A DNA stretch of 64,000 nt, from the NCBI RefSeq assembly GCF_001293645.1, contig NZ_LBMD01000003.1, positions 186,001 to 250,000 of the forward strand. Direction: 5' to 3'. The stretch comes from Bacillus sp. CHD6a. GTDB taxonomy: Bacteria; Bacillota; Bacilli; Bacillales; Bacillaceae_I. The notes beneath the pieces are model-generated. The model searched no databases. It was not told the DNA's origin and was given only the letters and a program-made list of their open reading frames with translations. This document shows positions 26,351 through 33,933 of this stretch, one piece after another; within the stretch, counting starts at the first letter, position 1; each line of letters opens with the position of its first letter. Made by a program: the position numbers and the translations under genes.

Positions 26351-26434
26351 AGTTCGTGCGGAAACGGAGGGAGTTCGTGCGAAAATTGCTAGAATTGATG
26401 CCAAAAGGACCCATGTTGATGCAAAACCATTTTC
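26351..26434. repeat. Four-unit array with exact 21-bp period (array A)
   Basis: Units begin at 26351, 26372, 26393 and 26414. Units one and two share AGTTCGTGCG followed by A-rich DNA; units three and four share TTGATGC followed by AAAA. The core of each unit is about 12 bp and the rest varies. The array lies in the spacer between mbl and spoIIID, next to the spoIIID terminator. Confidence 0.7.
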
Positions 26435-26457
26435 CAAGCAAATAGCCAGCGAAAACC

Positions 26458-26492
26458 AAAAATACCAGAGCTTCTCCTTCGCCCTGGTATTT
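26458..26492 (-). terminator. Intrinsic terminator of spoIIID
   Basis: On the minus strand AATACCAG and CTGGTATT pair across a 15-nt loop and run into TTTTTGG, just beyond the spoIIID stop. Confidence 0.75.
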
Positions 26493-26497
26493 CTGCT

Positions 26498-26761
26498 TTA
26501 TTTTACGGCTTCTTCCTCTTTCTTGTACTTCATCTTGGTTGCTTCGCCGCCCCGTAAATGCCTGATGGATTTATGGTAATCAAGGATTGTTTTGACTTCG
26601 TTTGCTAAGTCTGGGTTGATCTCTGGCAGCCTTTCGGTCAAGTCCTTGTGGACAGTACTTTTGGAAACGCCAAACTCTTTCGCTATCACGCGAACTGTTT
26701 TCTTTGTCTCCACGATATACTTTCCAATCTTGATAGTTCTCTCTTTGATGTAATCGTGCAC
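26498..26761 (-). CDS. spoIIID: Sporulation transcription factor SpoIIID
   Basis: Mother-cell DNA-binding protein that activates and represses sigma-E genes and helps switch to sigma-K. The sequence MHDYIKERTIKIGKYIVETK, then VRVIAKEFGVSKSTVHKDLTERLPEINPDL, is almost identical to B. subtilis SpoIIID, with the helix-turn-helix at about residues 23-45. It is 87 residues, a little shorter at the C-terminus. It starts at GTG with GGGAGG upstream. The neighbour mbl is also conserved. Confidence 0.98.
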   Translation of the reverse strand: MHDYIKERTIKIGKYIVETKKTVRVIAKEFGVSKSTVHKDLTERLPEINPDLANEVKTILDYHKSIRHLRGGEATKMKYKKEEEAVK

Positions 26762-27172
26762 ACCACTCGCCCTCCCTAAATTGTGGATGTTGAGAAGTGT
26801 GAAATGAGACTCGCTTATACCGATGTAACGAAGTGCATATATTTATAGTTGTATAGGAAACAAAAGTAGGATGGCTGGTGTAATTCTTCGAGACAATCTA
26901 CGATCCCTCACCTCAAACACTCTCTTTGTATGTTTGGTTTGTATCAGTTTATTAGCTTGGTTGGTTGTTTATGCCAGAAATGTCTTGAGGGACAAGGCTT
27001 TTGTTTGATTTTTTTGAAAATAGAGCTGTTTTGCGTCCCTAGGTGTTATAATTGGGATATTTTCGCTTTGTCTTGTCAACCTATTTTTCCTATTCTCCAA
27101 TCATTAAAGGTATAGACCTAGTTATGTCGAATAGGTTAGTAAAGGATTAGATTGCGATGGGAGTGTTGTAGC
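26762..27172. other. Divergent spacer between spoIIID and the BsuPI-domain gene
   Basis: About 410 bp that must hold the leftward sporulation promoter of spoIIID and the rightward promoter of the next gene. I could not fix either promoter with confidence. A 61-codon plus-strand frame from 26930 lacks a ribosome-binding site and is not believed. Confidence 0.5.
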
Positions 27173-27511
27173 ATGGGTTTGGAAGCAAAGTTGACGTATT
27201 CAGAAAGTGGTCCCGATTCAGTTATGTTGCATTTTGTCGTAGAAAATACTGGTGACGTTTCGGAGATGGTAACCTTCCGTAGCGGGCAGCGATATGATTA
27301 TATCTTGTACCGGGATGGAGTACGGGTGGAACAGTTTTCTGAAGGGAAAATGTTTACGATGATTTATGAGGAAATCATCGTTGAGCCTGGGCAGGAGTTG
27401 AGTTTTGACATTCCATTGAAGGAGCTTCAGCCTGGAAGTCATAAAGTGATGGTGTGGCTGGCTGACTCCGCTTGGCCAGGGGTTAGAGATCGTGTGGAGT
27501 TTGATATTTAA
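27173..27511 (+). CDS. BsuPI-domain protein (intracellular proteinase inhibitor-like)
   Basis: A 112-residue single-domain protein with the pattern LEAKLTYSESGPDSVMLHFVVENTGD, FRSGQRYDYILYRDG and a PGQELSFDIPLKELQPG close. This is the Ig-like BsuPI fold of the B. subtilis intracellular serine-proteinase inhibitor. There is no signal peptide, so a cytoplasmic place is expected. The ATG at 27173 is preferred, with GGGAG about 9 nt upstream; a TTG at 27152 would overlap it. A strong terminator follows. Inhibition of a protease is known for the founding member only. Confidence 0.78.
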   Translation: MGLEAKLTYSESGPDSVMLHFVVENTGDVSEMVTFRSGQRYDYILYRDGVRVEQFSEGKMFTMIYEEIIVEPGQELSFDIPLKELQPGSHKVMVWLADSAWPGVRDRVEFDI

Positions 27512-27530
27512 GAGTGTGGGAAGAGTGTGG

Positions 27531-27560
27531 GACCCGTCGGTGAAGACGGGTTTTTTATTT
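27531..27560 (+). terminator. Intrinsic terminator of the BsuPI-domain gene
   Basis: ACCCGTC and GACGGGT pair across a short loop and run into TTTTTTATTTT, 20 nt after the stop. Confidence 0.85.
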
Positions 27561-27903
27561 TAATTATGCTTAAGGGTTCAAGTTAGGGTTAGAAGATAGA
27601 AGTAGGTGAATTCCTGTGAGCTTGTTAATTTCCCGCGGAATTTGTCGAGTTGGGTTAATGTAAGACAACTTGTTTTTAAGGCTGTCATAACTAGCCACCC
27701 TGAAATCTATTGTATCGGTATGGGACAAACTAAGTTTCTATTTGTCGACAGTTGTGGAAAGCGGGCTGTTTTCTACTAAATTGCTCGGGAAATAATGTTT
27801 TTTTGCGAATGGGAACATATTTTGTAGATACCCCCTTATATTTAGGTAGATATGGGTCTTATATACCGCTATGTATCGGGTGGCGATACGATAGGCTAAT
27901 TGC
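27561..27903. other. Gene-free stretch before the symporter terminator
   Basis: AT-rich spacer with a small inverted repeat GTATCG-GGTGG-CGATAC near 27870. A similar GTATCG..CGATA palindrome recurs near 30688. A 78-codon plus-strand frame runs through the next terminator and is not believed. Confidence 0.45.
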
Positions 27904-27939
27904 AAAAAAGAGGAGCAGCTTGGTTTGGCGCTGCTCCTC
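27904..27939 (-). terminator. Intrinsic terminator of the symporter operon
   Basis: On the minus strand AGGAGCAGC and GCTGCTCCT form a 9-bp stem followed by CTTTTTTGC, just after the symporter stop codon. Confidence 0.85.
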
Positions 27940-27952
27940 CCTTCTATCTAAT

Positions 27953-29605
27953 TTAGTTATCGATCCAAACGTCTCCATCCTTGTATGACATTTGCTCTGG
28001 ATAGCGAAGGTCGACTACTTCGTCTTGAATCTTTTGTGATGGGGCTTTTGTTCTAAGCGATACGACAATGATGGTGAGGATGGCTGCCGTCGCTCCAAAG
28101 ACACCTGCTCCTGTGTCGATAATGCCAAGGACGGTGAAGCCGCCGTATTTTGCCGCGAAGATATAGGATAATGTCACGGCAAGTCCTACAAGCATTCCGG
28201 CGATGACTCCTTGTGCGTTGGCACGTTTCCACCACACTCCGAGGAGTAGTGCCGGGAAGAAGGTTCCGGATGCGAGCGCAAATGCCCATGCGACGATCTG
28301 GGTGATGGCCCCTGGTGGGTTAAGCGCTACAAGGCCTGCCAGAACGGTTGCGGTGACGATGGTGACACGTCCGACCATTAGGCGGTTCTTTTCGGATGCA
28401 TTCGGTCTCATCACACGGTAATAAATATCGTGTGCGAATGAGGATGAGATGGCAATCATTAGCCCTCCAGCTGTGGACAGTGCCGCTGCCATAGCGCCTG
28501 CCGCTACGAGTCCAATGACAAAGACACCAAGGTTTGCGATTTCTGGTGTGGCCATTACAACGATGTCATTGGCGATGATCAGCTCGGTCCATTGCAAGAC
28601 ACCATCCCCATTTGTGTCAGCCAGCTGGAGTTTTCCTGTGTTGACCCAGGATTTAGTCCATGCCGGAAGCTGGTCGATCGGGCTGCCTGCTACCTGTTTC
28701 ATCAGGATGAAGCGTGAGAATGCCGCATATGCCGGTGCGGAAAGATATAGAAGACCGATGAAAAGCAGGGCCCATGCGCCTGACCAACGAGCTGCTTTCA
28801 TAGTAGAAACGGTGTAGAAACGCACGATTACGTGTGGCAGACCTGCTGTTCCTGCCATCAGTGTAAACATGAGTGCTAGGAACTGCCATTTGGTGCCGTT
28901 TGTGAACGGTGCAAAGTATTCGGATAGGCCGAGTTCCCGGTCGAGAGCCCCTAGTTCGTTTACAAGGTTTCCGTAAGTTAGCCATGGTAACGGATTGTTT
29001 GTCAGTTGCAAGGACATGAATATTACAGGAACCAGGTAAGCGATAATTAGGATGATGTACTGTGCCACCTGTGTCCAGGTAATCCCCTTCATCCCACCGA
29101 ATGCTGCGTAGAATGCAATTAGGACTACCCCTATCAAGGTCCCAATTCTTGCGTCTACTTCTAGCAAGCGGCCGATTACTACACCTGAACCAGAAAGTTG
29201 GCCGATAGAGTAGGTGAAACTGATAATGATGGTACATAGTGCCGCGATGACGCGAGCAGTGTGGCTGTCAAAGCGATCGCCGATGAATTCTGGCACGGTG
29301 TAGCGACCGTATTTTCTCAGTTGTGGTGCAAGAAGGAAGGTAAGGAGCAGGTAACCGCCTGTCCAACCCATTATGTATGCAAGTCCGTCGTAGCCAAGGA
29401 GCATGATGGTCCCGGCAAGTCCGATGAATGAGGCGGCACTCATCCAGTCGGCGCCGATAGCCATTCCATTAAAAATCGGTGGAACGCCGCGGCCTGCTAC
29501 GTAGAAGTCGGAGGTTTGGCGTGCTTTATTGTAGATAGCGATTCCGATATAAAGTCCGAATGTGATGAGGATCAGGGTGAGTGAGACGATAAACTGATTG
29601 TCCAA
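27953..29605 (-). CDS. Sodium:solute symporter, acetate/monocarboxylate type (ActP/YwcA-like)
   Basis: A 550-residue transporter with about 13 membrane spans. DFYVAGRGVPPIFNGMAIGADWMSAASFIG is the SSS-family start, and ARVIAALCTIIISFTYSIGQ and GMKGITWTQVAQYIIL follow. It most resembles ActP/MctC, which take up acetate and other short carboxylates with Na+ or H+. DUF485 and a small membrane protein precede it in one operon, as for ywcB-ywcA. An unusual feature is DTNGDGVLQWTE at about residues 329-340 in an outer loop, a good match to an EF-hand calcium loop. Confidence 0.88.
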   Translation of the reverse strand: MDNQFIVSLTLILITFGLYIGIAIYNKARQTSDFYVAGRGVPPIFNGMAIGADWMSAASFIGLAGTIMLLGYDGLAYIMGWTGGYLLLTFLLAPQLRKYGRYTVPEFIGDRFDSHTARVIAALCTIIISFTYSIGQLSGSGVVIGRLLEVDARIGTLIGVVLIAFYAAFGGMKGITWTQVAQYIILIIAYLVPVIFMSLQLTNNPLPWLTYGNLVNELGALDRELGLSEYFAPFTNGTKWQFLALMFTLMAGTAGLPHVIVRFYTVSTMKAARWSGAWALLFIGLLYLSAPAYAAFSRFILMKQVAGSPIDQLPAWTKSWVNTGKLQLADTNGDGVLQWTELIIANDIVVMATPEIANLGVFVIGLVAAGAMAAALSTAGGLMIAISSSFAHDIYYRVMRPNASEKNRLMVGRVTIVTATVLAGLVALNPPGAITQIVAWAFALASGTFFPALLLGVWWKRANAQGVIAGMLVGLAVTLSYIFAAKYGGFTVLGIIDTGAGVFGATAAILTIIVVSLRTKAPSQKIQDEVVDLRYPEQMSYKDGDVWIDN

Positions 29606-29764
29606 ACGTTGGGCCCCCTTTGGGTATAATGAGAATTCTTTTTATGAGTGATTGAGTATGTTTTTTGTGTAATTCATGTTGGGTGAGGTTCTTGGATGTG
29701 AGACTTTCGATTGTAGAATTTTTGATGTTAGTTTCTTGGTGAGGTTGTGGTCTTTCCTATAGGA

Positions 29765-30067
29765 TTAGTGATCTAGTGTTCTTCCTGCGCTTAGGACTTC
29801 GTTGGCCTTTTCGTCGATGCCGTATTTTGCGTCAATTTTGTCGCTGACTTTGGCGTTAACGAATAATAGAATGATAAAGACAATGATTGATCCTTGTGCG
29901 CCCATGAAGTAATGGAATGGGAAGCCTCCGAAAATGGTGAATTGCAAAGACTCGGCAAACAGGACAATGCCATATGAAACGCCCATCCAAATAGCTAAAT
30001 AAATCAAAATGAACTTGTTCTTCTCGCGAAAATAAGCATCAGCAACGGACTTCTCAATTTTTTTCAA
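29765..30067 (-). CDS. DUF485 membrane protein (YwcB-like)
   Basis: A 100-residue protein with two membrane spans (residues about 20-42 and 55-78), starting with SVADAYFREKNKFILIYLAI. DUF485 proteins nearly always precede ActP-type symporters and are taken to be a small partner subunit; the exact role is unknown. AGGAGG lies before the start. 159 bp separate it from the symporter. Confidence 0.85.
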   Translation of the reverse strand: MKKIEKSVADAYFREKNKFILIYLAIWMGVSYGIVLFAESLQFTIFGGFPFHYFMGAQGSIIVFIILLFVNAKVSDKIDAKYGIDEKANEVLSAGRTLDH

Positions 30068-30098
30068 AGGTTAACCTCCTTTTAATTTTGGAGTAGGG

Positions 30099-30138
30099 TT
30101 CGACATGGTTGGCGAAATTCCTTCTGGGGTCTGACCCC
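30099..30138 (+). repeat. REP-like element copy
   Basis: TTCGACATG at the left end and the perfect palindrome GGGGTCTGACCCC at 30126-30138, followed by T-rich DNA. Same layout as the copies at 41027 and 42368. It lies between the small membrane protein and the DUF485 gene. Confidence 0.7.
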
Positions 30139-30174
30139 TTTTGGGGTAAAATTTTTTAAGATTCGCTTTTATCG

Positions 30175-30357
30175 TTATCTTAGGCTGAAGATGAATTTGA
30201 TGGTGTCGAAGAAGGGTGCTGGTACTAGGGCGATTTCCACGACGGCGTAGGTGATTAGGGTTGCTATTGGGACTGATAGTAGGATAGGTTTTTGTTTTTT
30301 GATTGCTAGAAAGATGCTGGTGACTGTAATGATCAAGAATAAGTAGAATAATAGCAT
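30175..30357 (-). CDS. Small membrane protein in the symporter operon
   Basis: A 60-residue, very hydrophobic protein with two short spans, MLLFYLFLIITVTSIFLAIK and the segment from PILLSVPIATLITYAVVEIA, joined by a basic loop. It is the first gene after a strong promoter and would be co-transcribed with the DUF485 gene and the symporter. AAGGAG lies before the ATG. I know no name for it; it may be an extra transporter subunit. Confidence 0.6.
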   Translation of the reverse strand: MLLFYLFLIITVTSIFLAIKKQKPILLSVPIATLITYAVVEIALVPAPFFDTIKFIFSLR

Positions 30358-30376
30358 GTTTTGCTTGTCTCCTTTT

Positions 30377-30390
30377 TGTAAGCGCTTTAT
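30377..30390. promoter_or_regulatory. Candidate CcpA cre site
   Basis: TGTAAGCGCTTTAT matches the cre consensus TGWNANCGNTNWCA at 12 of 14 positions. It lies in the 5' leader of the symporter operon, downstream of its promoter, where binding would block elongation. Glucose repression of an acetate-type transporter would make sense. Confidence 0.45.
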
Positions 30391-30427
30391 TTTGTGTCGA
30401 AACTACCTCCTATCTCTGTACAGTTTA

Positions 30428-30498
30428 TTCTGTATTATTACAGAATTTTATAATAATTCTAATAATTAGATTATGGTATACGGGCGGTTTCTAGTCAA
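30428..30498 (-). promoter_or_regulatory. Sigma-A type promoter of the symporter operon with operator-like dyad
   Basis: On the minus strand TTGACT (30498-30493) and CATAAT (30475-30470) are separated by exactly 17 bp. About 25-40 nt downstream of the -10, TTCTGT and ACAGAA (30428-30445) form a perfect dyad across 6 nt, a likely repressor site. Confidence 0.65.
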
Positions 30499-30709
30499 CT
30501 GTTTGTTAATAAATAGAAATCTACAATTTTCGAGTATTGTATATTCGTGTGTATTAGTACAATACGTTATTTAGTTTTAATGACATGATTTATTGGTTAA
30601 ATGTGTAAATTATCTTAGTCTTTCGATTTAGTTAAATAGAATTTTATCGATTTGTGAATCCCCTGATTGGGATGAAAAGTTTTTTTCATGAATGTATCGC
30701 CAGGCGATA

Positions 30710-30743
30710 TGCTGGAGCGCTGTGGCGTATTAGGCGCTCCAGA
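30710..30743 (-). terminator. Strong hairpin after the lipoprotein gene
   Basis: CTGGAGCGC and GCGCTCCAG pair around 30710-30743, followed by a second hairpin ATCGCC-TGG-CGAT. No T run follows directly; probably a terminator or RNA-stabilising structure for the gene ending at 30765. Confidence 0.5.
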
Positions 30744-30764
30744 TTAGATCGCTTTAAAGTTGCG

Positions 30765-31271
30765 TTATAGAATTTCCTCTTCCCATTCTACTTCGTGTTC
30801 TTTCATCAGTTCTTCCAGTTCGTCTTGAAATTGGCGGAGTTTGGCGCGGCCTTCGTCGAGGAGTTCGTTCGCTTCTAAGATTTTGTCATAGCTTTGGAGT
30901 TCAAGTGCGATTAGGATCATTTTCATGGCACGAAATTGGGTGTTGCTGGCGTCAATGTAAATTTCGTGGACTTCGCGTACTTCTTTCGTTTGTGGTCGGA
31001 TGTTTTCTAGTTTTTCAATAAATTCAGTGTAGGCTGGAATGGTGACGGTGTCCATCGTTTCGTACATGGTCCAGTCGTCTGTGTAGTTGTTGCCGGAAAC
31101 ACTGGAGTAGGAGTCGACGGCTTCTGCTTCGAGTTCAAAGATGCTCATGAGGTCTTCGTTTACGTAGGTCTTCAGGTCTTCTTGGACAAGGTCCGTGCTG
31201 CAGGCTGGCAGGGCTAAAAGGGACAGGATTGCTAGGAAGCACAGGAACTCTTTCATCGGTGTTTTTGTCAT
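30765..31271 (-). CDS. Putative lipoprotein of unknown function
   Basis: A 168-residue protein. The ATG at 31271 has GGAGG 7 nt upstream; longer readings to 31340 add a segment with no signal sense. The signal FLCFLAILSLLALPAC ends in the lipobox LPAC. The mature part is helical and acidic (AEAVDSYSSVSGNNYTDD, then NELLDEGRAKLRQFQDELEELMKEHEVEWEEE), suggesting a coiled helical bundle on the outer membrane face. I do not recognise the family. It forms a single-gene unit. Confidence 0.72.
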   Translation of the reverse strand: MTKTPMKEFLCFLAILSLLALPACSTDLVQEDLKTYVNEDLMSIFELEAEAVDSYSSVSGNNYTDDWTMYETMDTVTIPAYTEFIEKLENIRPQTKEVREVHEIYIDASNTQFRAMKMILIALELQSYDKILEANELLDEGRAKLRQFQDELEELMKEHEVEWEEEIL

Positions 31272-31607
31272 GGTGGATCCTCCATGGGTGATGGTTTTTG
31301 ACACTCTAGAATGGTATTCGGGGTGGACGGTTTTTAGCACGAAGTAGGGGTGTACTATTTAAAGGGTAAAAAAGGAGTTCCCGGTTGGTTATTAAGCCTT
31401 TCTCTTTTGAAGTACCCGTATAGGAAAAAGTAAATATAAAAACAAGTATAAAAGCAGTGGATTTCGCGTAAGAATTCGCGCTGCTTTTAACCTTTTCTAG
31501 GGAATAGTTTATTTATTTTATCAGTATTTTTTCTTAATGTGGTTGTTCAGTTTAAAAGGAATTATTGATAAAATAACAAAAAGTATTTTATTACAAGGGA
31601 GTTGCCT
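31272..31607. other. Divergent spacer with a strong hairpin
   Basis: Holds the leader of the lipoprotein gene and the promoter region of the plus-strand gene at 31608. AAAAGCAG (31450-31457) and CTGCTTTT (31481-31488) form a bidirectional terminator-like stem. DNA to its right is much more AT-rich, so the hairpin marks a composition border. Confidence 0.5.
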
Positions 31608-32810
31608 ATGCGGTTTTTGATTGAATTTAAAGATTTCAGTTCCAAAGAGGAGAAAAATAAATCTTTAAGTGTACTGGATATATTTTTAAATGAACATCTA
31701 ATTGGTGATTTTCATGGACGAACTTTTGAGAGTATATTAATTCGTTTTATTAACAATGCACCACCAAAGAAGAAATTTAAATTAAAATCTTTATATAAAA
31801 TTATTGCAGAAGTTGAAATTGAGGGGAACTTTACTAGTAACGTAAGGTTAAACATTACCGATTTTCAACATGGATTATCGAAGGTTGAAGAAGCAATAAA
31901 TTTGGTTCTACTAATACAAGTAAAAGAAGAGCTGGACTTTAATAAAGATAAGTTATTAAATAGCCTTAAAAGTATTATTAATAATGCTCCACAGACTGAT
32001 GAAGAATTAGAAAATTATGTAAAAAAAGAAAAAGAAATCAATTATTTGAATACCGTCAAACGTGTTGATAGCTTGATATATTCGTGTAAGATTAATCCGA
32101 GACCATTATTGAAACGAATCATTGGTGTTAGATTATATGACCATTTTGAACGGGATACATTAGCACCTTACGATTATATATACTCTCAACTATTTAGTAA
32201 TTTATTGAGAAGAGCCGAATTAAAGTCACCTGACTACGAAGAGATTTATTTCAGTATTGGTGAAACAATAGAACCAGCGAAACAATCAATTGCTATTGAC
32301 GAATTTTTTAAATACACATACTCCACATTAAATTTATCTAAGTATAATCAAGGAGATGACAAAGGCAAAGCTAATATGGTGTTTAATTCAATGTGTGAAG
32401 GTCTAAGGCTGATTGCTGATTTTGACCATTTAGAAAAAGATAAAATTGAAGGTGTAATTGAGCATATTGCCAAAAAAGGAATTGATATGGAACTAATTTA
32501 TGCTAGTGTCCATAATAAAGTTTATCTTGTTGAAATCGTATATCATGTTCCACATAGTCATCTTACAAAGACTGAATTTAAATTAAGACTAACAGAAATA
32601 AATACTAATAAGACTGGAATCGTAGCTATAGATAAGTTAGATATTTATTATGCACCTTATAGTATAGGTAAAATACAATTAAAGAAAAATGAAATTGTTA
32701 TTAAGGGCAGAAGTAGTCTAAGGGCAGAGGTTTCTCGAGATGTAGATAAATTACCATCAGAATATCGTTTTAATATAAATGAAATTTTATACTGTATAAA
32801 TACTAATTGA
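31608..32810 (+). CDS. Unknown AT-rich 400-residue protein
   Basis: Starts at the ATG with AAGGGAG 6 nt upstream. The sequence has no signal peptide or membrane span and is rich in Lys, Ile, Asn and Glu. It alternates predicted helices and strands: MRFLIEFKDFSSKEEKN at the start, ENYVKKEKEINYLNTVKRVD in the middle and VYLVEIVYHVPHSHLTKTEF towards the end. I recognise no family. The base composition is clearly lower in GC than its neighbours and it sits between two terminators, next to decayed coding remnants. This suggests acquisition by transfer. A phage-defence, immunity or stress role is possible but not supported by any motif. Confidence 0.7.
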   Translation: MRFLIEFKDFSSKEEKNKSLSVLDIFLNEHLIGDFHGRTFESILIRFINNAPPKKKFKLKSLYKIIAEVEIEGNFTSNVRLNITDFQHGLSKVEEAINLVLLIQVKEELDFNKDKLLNSLKSIINNAPQTDEELENYVKKEKEINYLNTVKRVDSLIYSCKINPRPLLKRIIGVRLYDHFERDTLAPYDYIYSQLFSNLLRRAELKSPDYEEIYFSIGETIEPAKQSIAIDEFFKYTYSTLNLSKYNQGDDKGKANMVFNSMCEGLRLIADFDHLEKDKIEGVIEHIAKKGIDMELIYASVHNKVYLVEIVYHVPHSHLTKTEFKLRLTEINTNKTGIVAIDKLDIYYAPYSIGKIQLKKNEIVIKGRSSLRAEVSRDVDKLPSEYRFNINEILYCINTN

Positions 32811-32826
32811 AAAGGTGCTTAATGCG

Positions 32827-32864
32827 AAAAACAGCAGAAACCTACATTCACTGCTGTTTTATTG
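32827..32864 (+). terminator. Intrinsic terminator of the unknown gene
   Basis: AAAACAGCAG (ending 32837) and CTGCTGTTTT (32851-32860) form a stem with a TTTTATT tail. Confidence 0.8.
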
Positions 32865-32988
32865 CATATAAAAAGTATCTTTCAACTTGAATGCCTTTTC
32901 AGTTAATCCCAATCTCTGTGCCGGTGTAAGATTTTCTACATCTTTTATTTTATAAGGCAAAAGAAATTAAAGTAAACTCTTAAGATTG

Positions 32989-33757
32989 TCAATGCGTACA
33001 GGGCATATTTGTTGCTGCCCTCTCCAACAACACCTCTATGGCATCATGGTACTCTTCCATAGCTTGGCTTAAGGATTTATCCTTATCAACTTTTGACACG
33101 AAAACTTGTCCATCGTATCGTTTAATTTCTTGGGCAAAAACTCTGTAAACTGCCACTATGATTGAATAGTTCTCATCTGTTACAATTCTCCATTCGCGTA
33201 CAATCAGTGCGTTTTTAATTAGCCAATAATGGGCAAGAGTTGTTTAAGTTGTGTTGACATGAATGCCATCTACGTACTTGCTCCTGATTTCAAATTTTCC
33301 AAGGTCGTATTCGTATTCTGCTATAAGTTGATTGTCATTTGTGGTTGGCGGCATTGGATAGGATTACATCTTGCAAGGTCTCAAAGGTAATAAGCCTTTT
33401 TATCTCTTAAACTACAGACCAGTTTGAAACAGTTTTACAAGTACAGCCTAAAGAAATTCCTCGACTAGTTTTTTCATGATCAGGGTTACATACTAAATCC
33501 TTTTCCTCCCCGGCACCATCTAATTTGCACCTTCTTGGTTTGTTCTTTACATTTTCATATCTCTTTTAAGGCAATCCATATCACTTGCAATAGGGATTAA
33601 TACAATAACTATATTGAATGTCGTATAGATTGCCGATCCAGATAAAAATCGTGGAGAGGTAAATTTGATGATGATATCTCTTCGCAAACTTCTTCGGGTC
33701 CATTAAGGGATAGTTCTTTATTCTATCAAAAATTTCCTCCTGGGAAACTGGCGACAT
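32989..33757 (-). pseudogene. Decayed coding remnants, possibly a former insertion sequence
   Basis: About 1.1 kb without an intact gene. On the minus strand three coherent fragments are visible in different frames. The first, from ATG 33757 (MSPVSQEEIFDRIKNYPLMD) to a stop at 33581, ends in a CINPYCK motif like the zinc-ribbon start of some transposases. A short one opens MPPTTNDNQLIAEYEYD. The last reads REWRIVTDENYSIIVAVYRV and AMEEYHDAIEVLLERAA and stops at 32989. Stops and shifts separate them. The parts may come from more than one gene. The transposase idea rests only on the CxNPYC motif. Confidence 0.45.
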
Positions 33758-33933
33758 TTTTTAGGTTTAGTCTAGCGTTTTGATGCAGAACTTTATTACA
33801 TTGGTTAGGTCTTGCTGTGACCTCTCGTTAACACCGATTTCATTTGTGTATAACAGTAATTTTTTTAGGAATAGTATGTAGTGATTAAAGTTCGGGTATA
33901 GACAGTATACATCTGTTAAGAAAGGAGTTATAT

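Noticed and set aside
26930-27115. 61-codon plus-strand frame between spoIIID and the BsuPI gene
   Set aside because: No ribosome-binding site and composition like random AT-rich DNA.
27752-27988. 78-codon plus-strand frame before the symporter
   Set aside because: It runs through the symporter terminator and into the antisense of its 3' end, and it lacks a ribosome-binding site.
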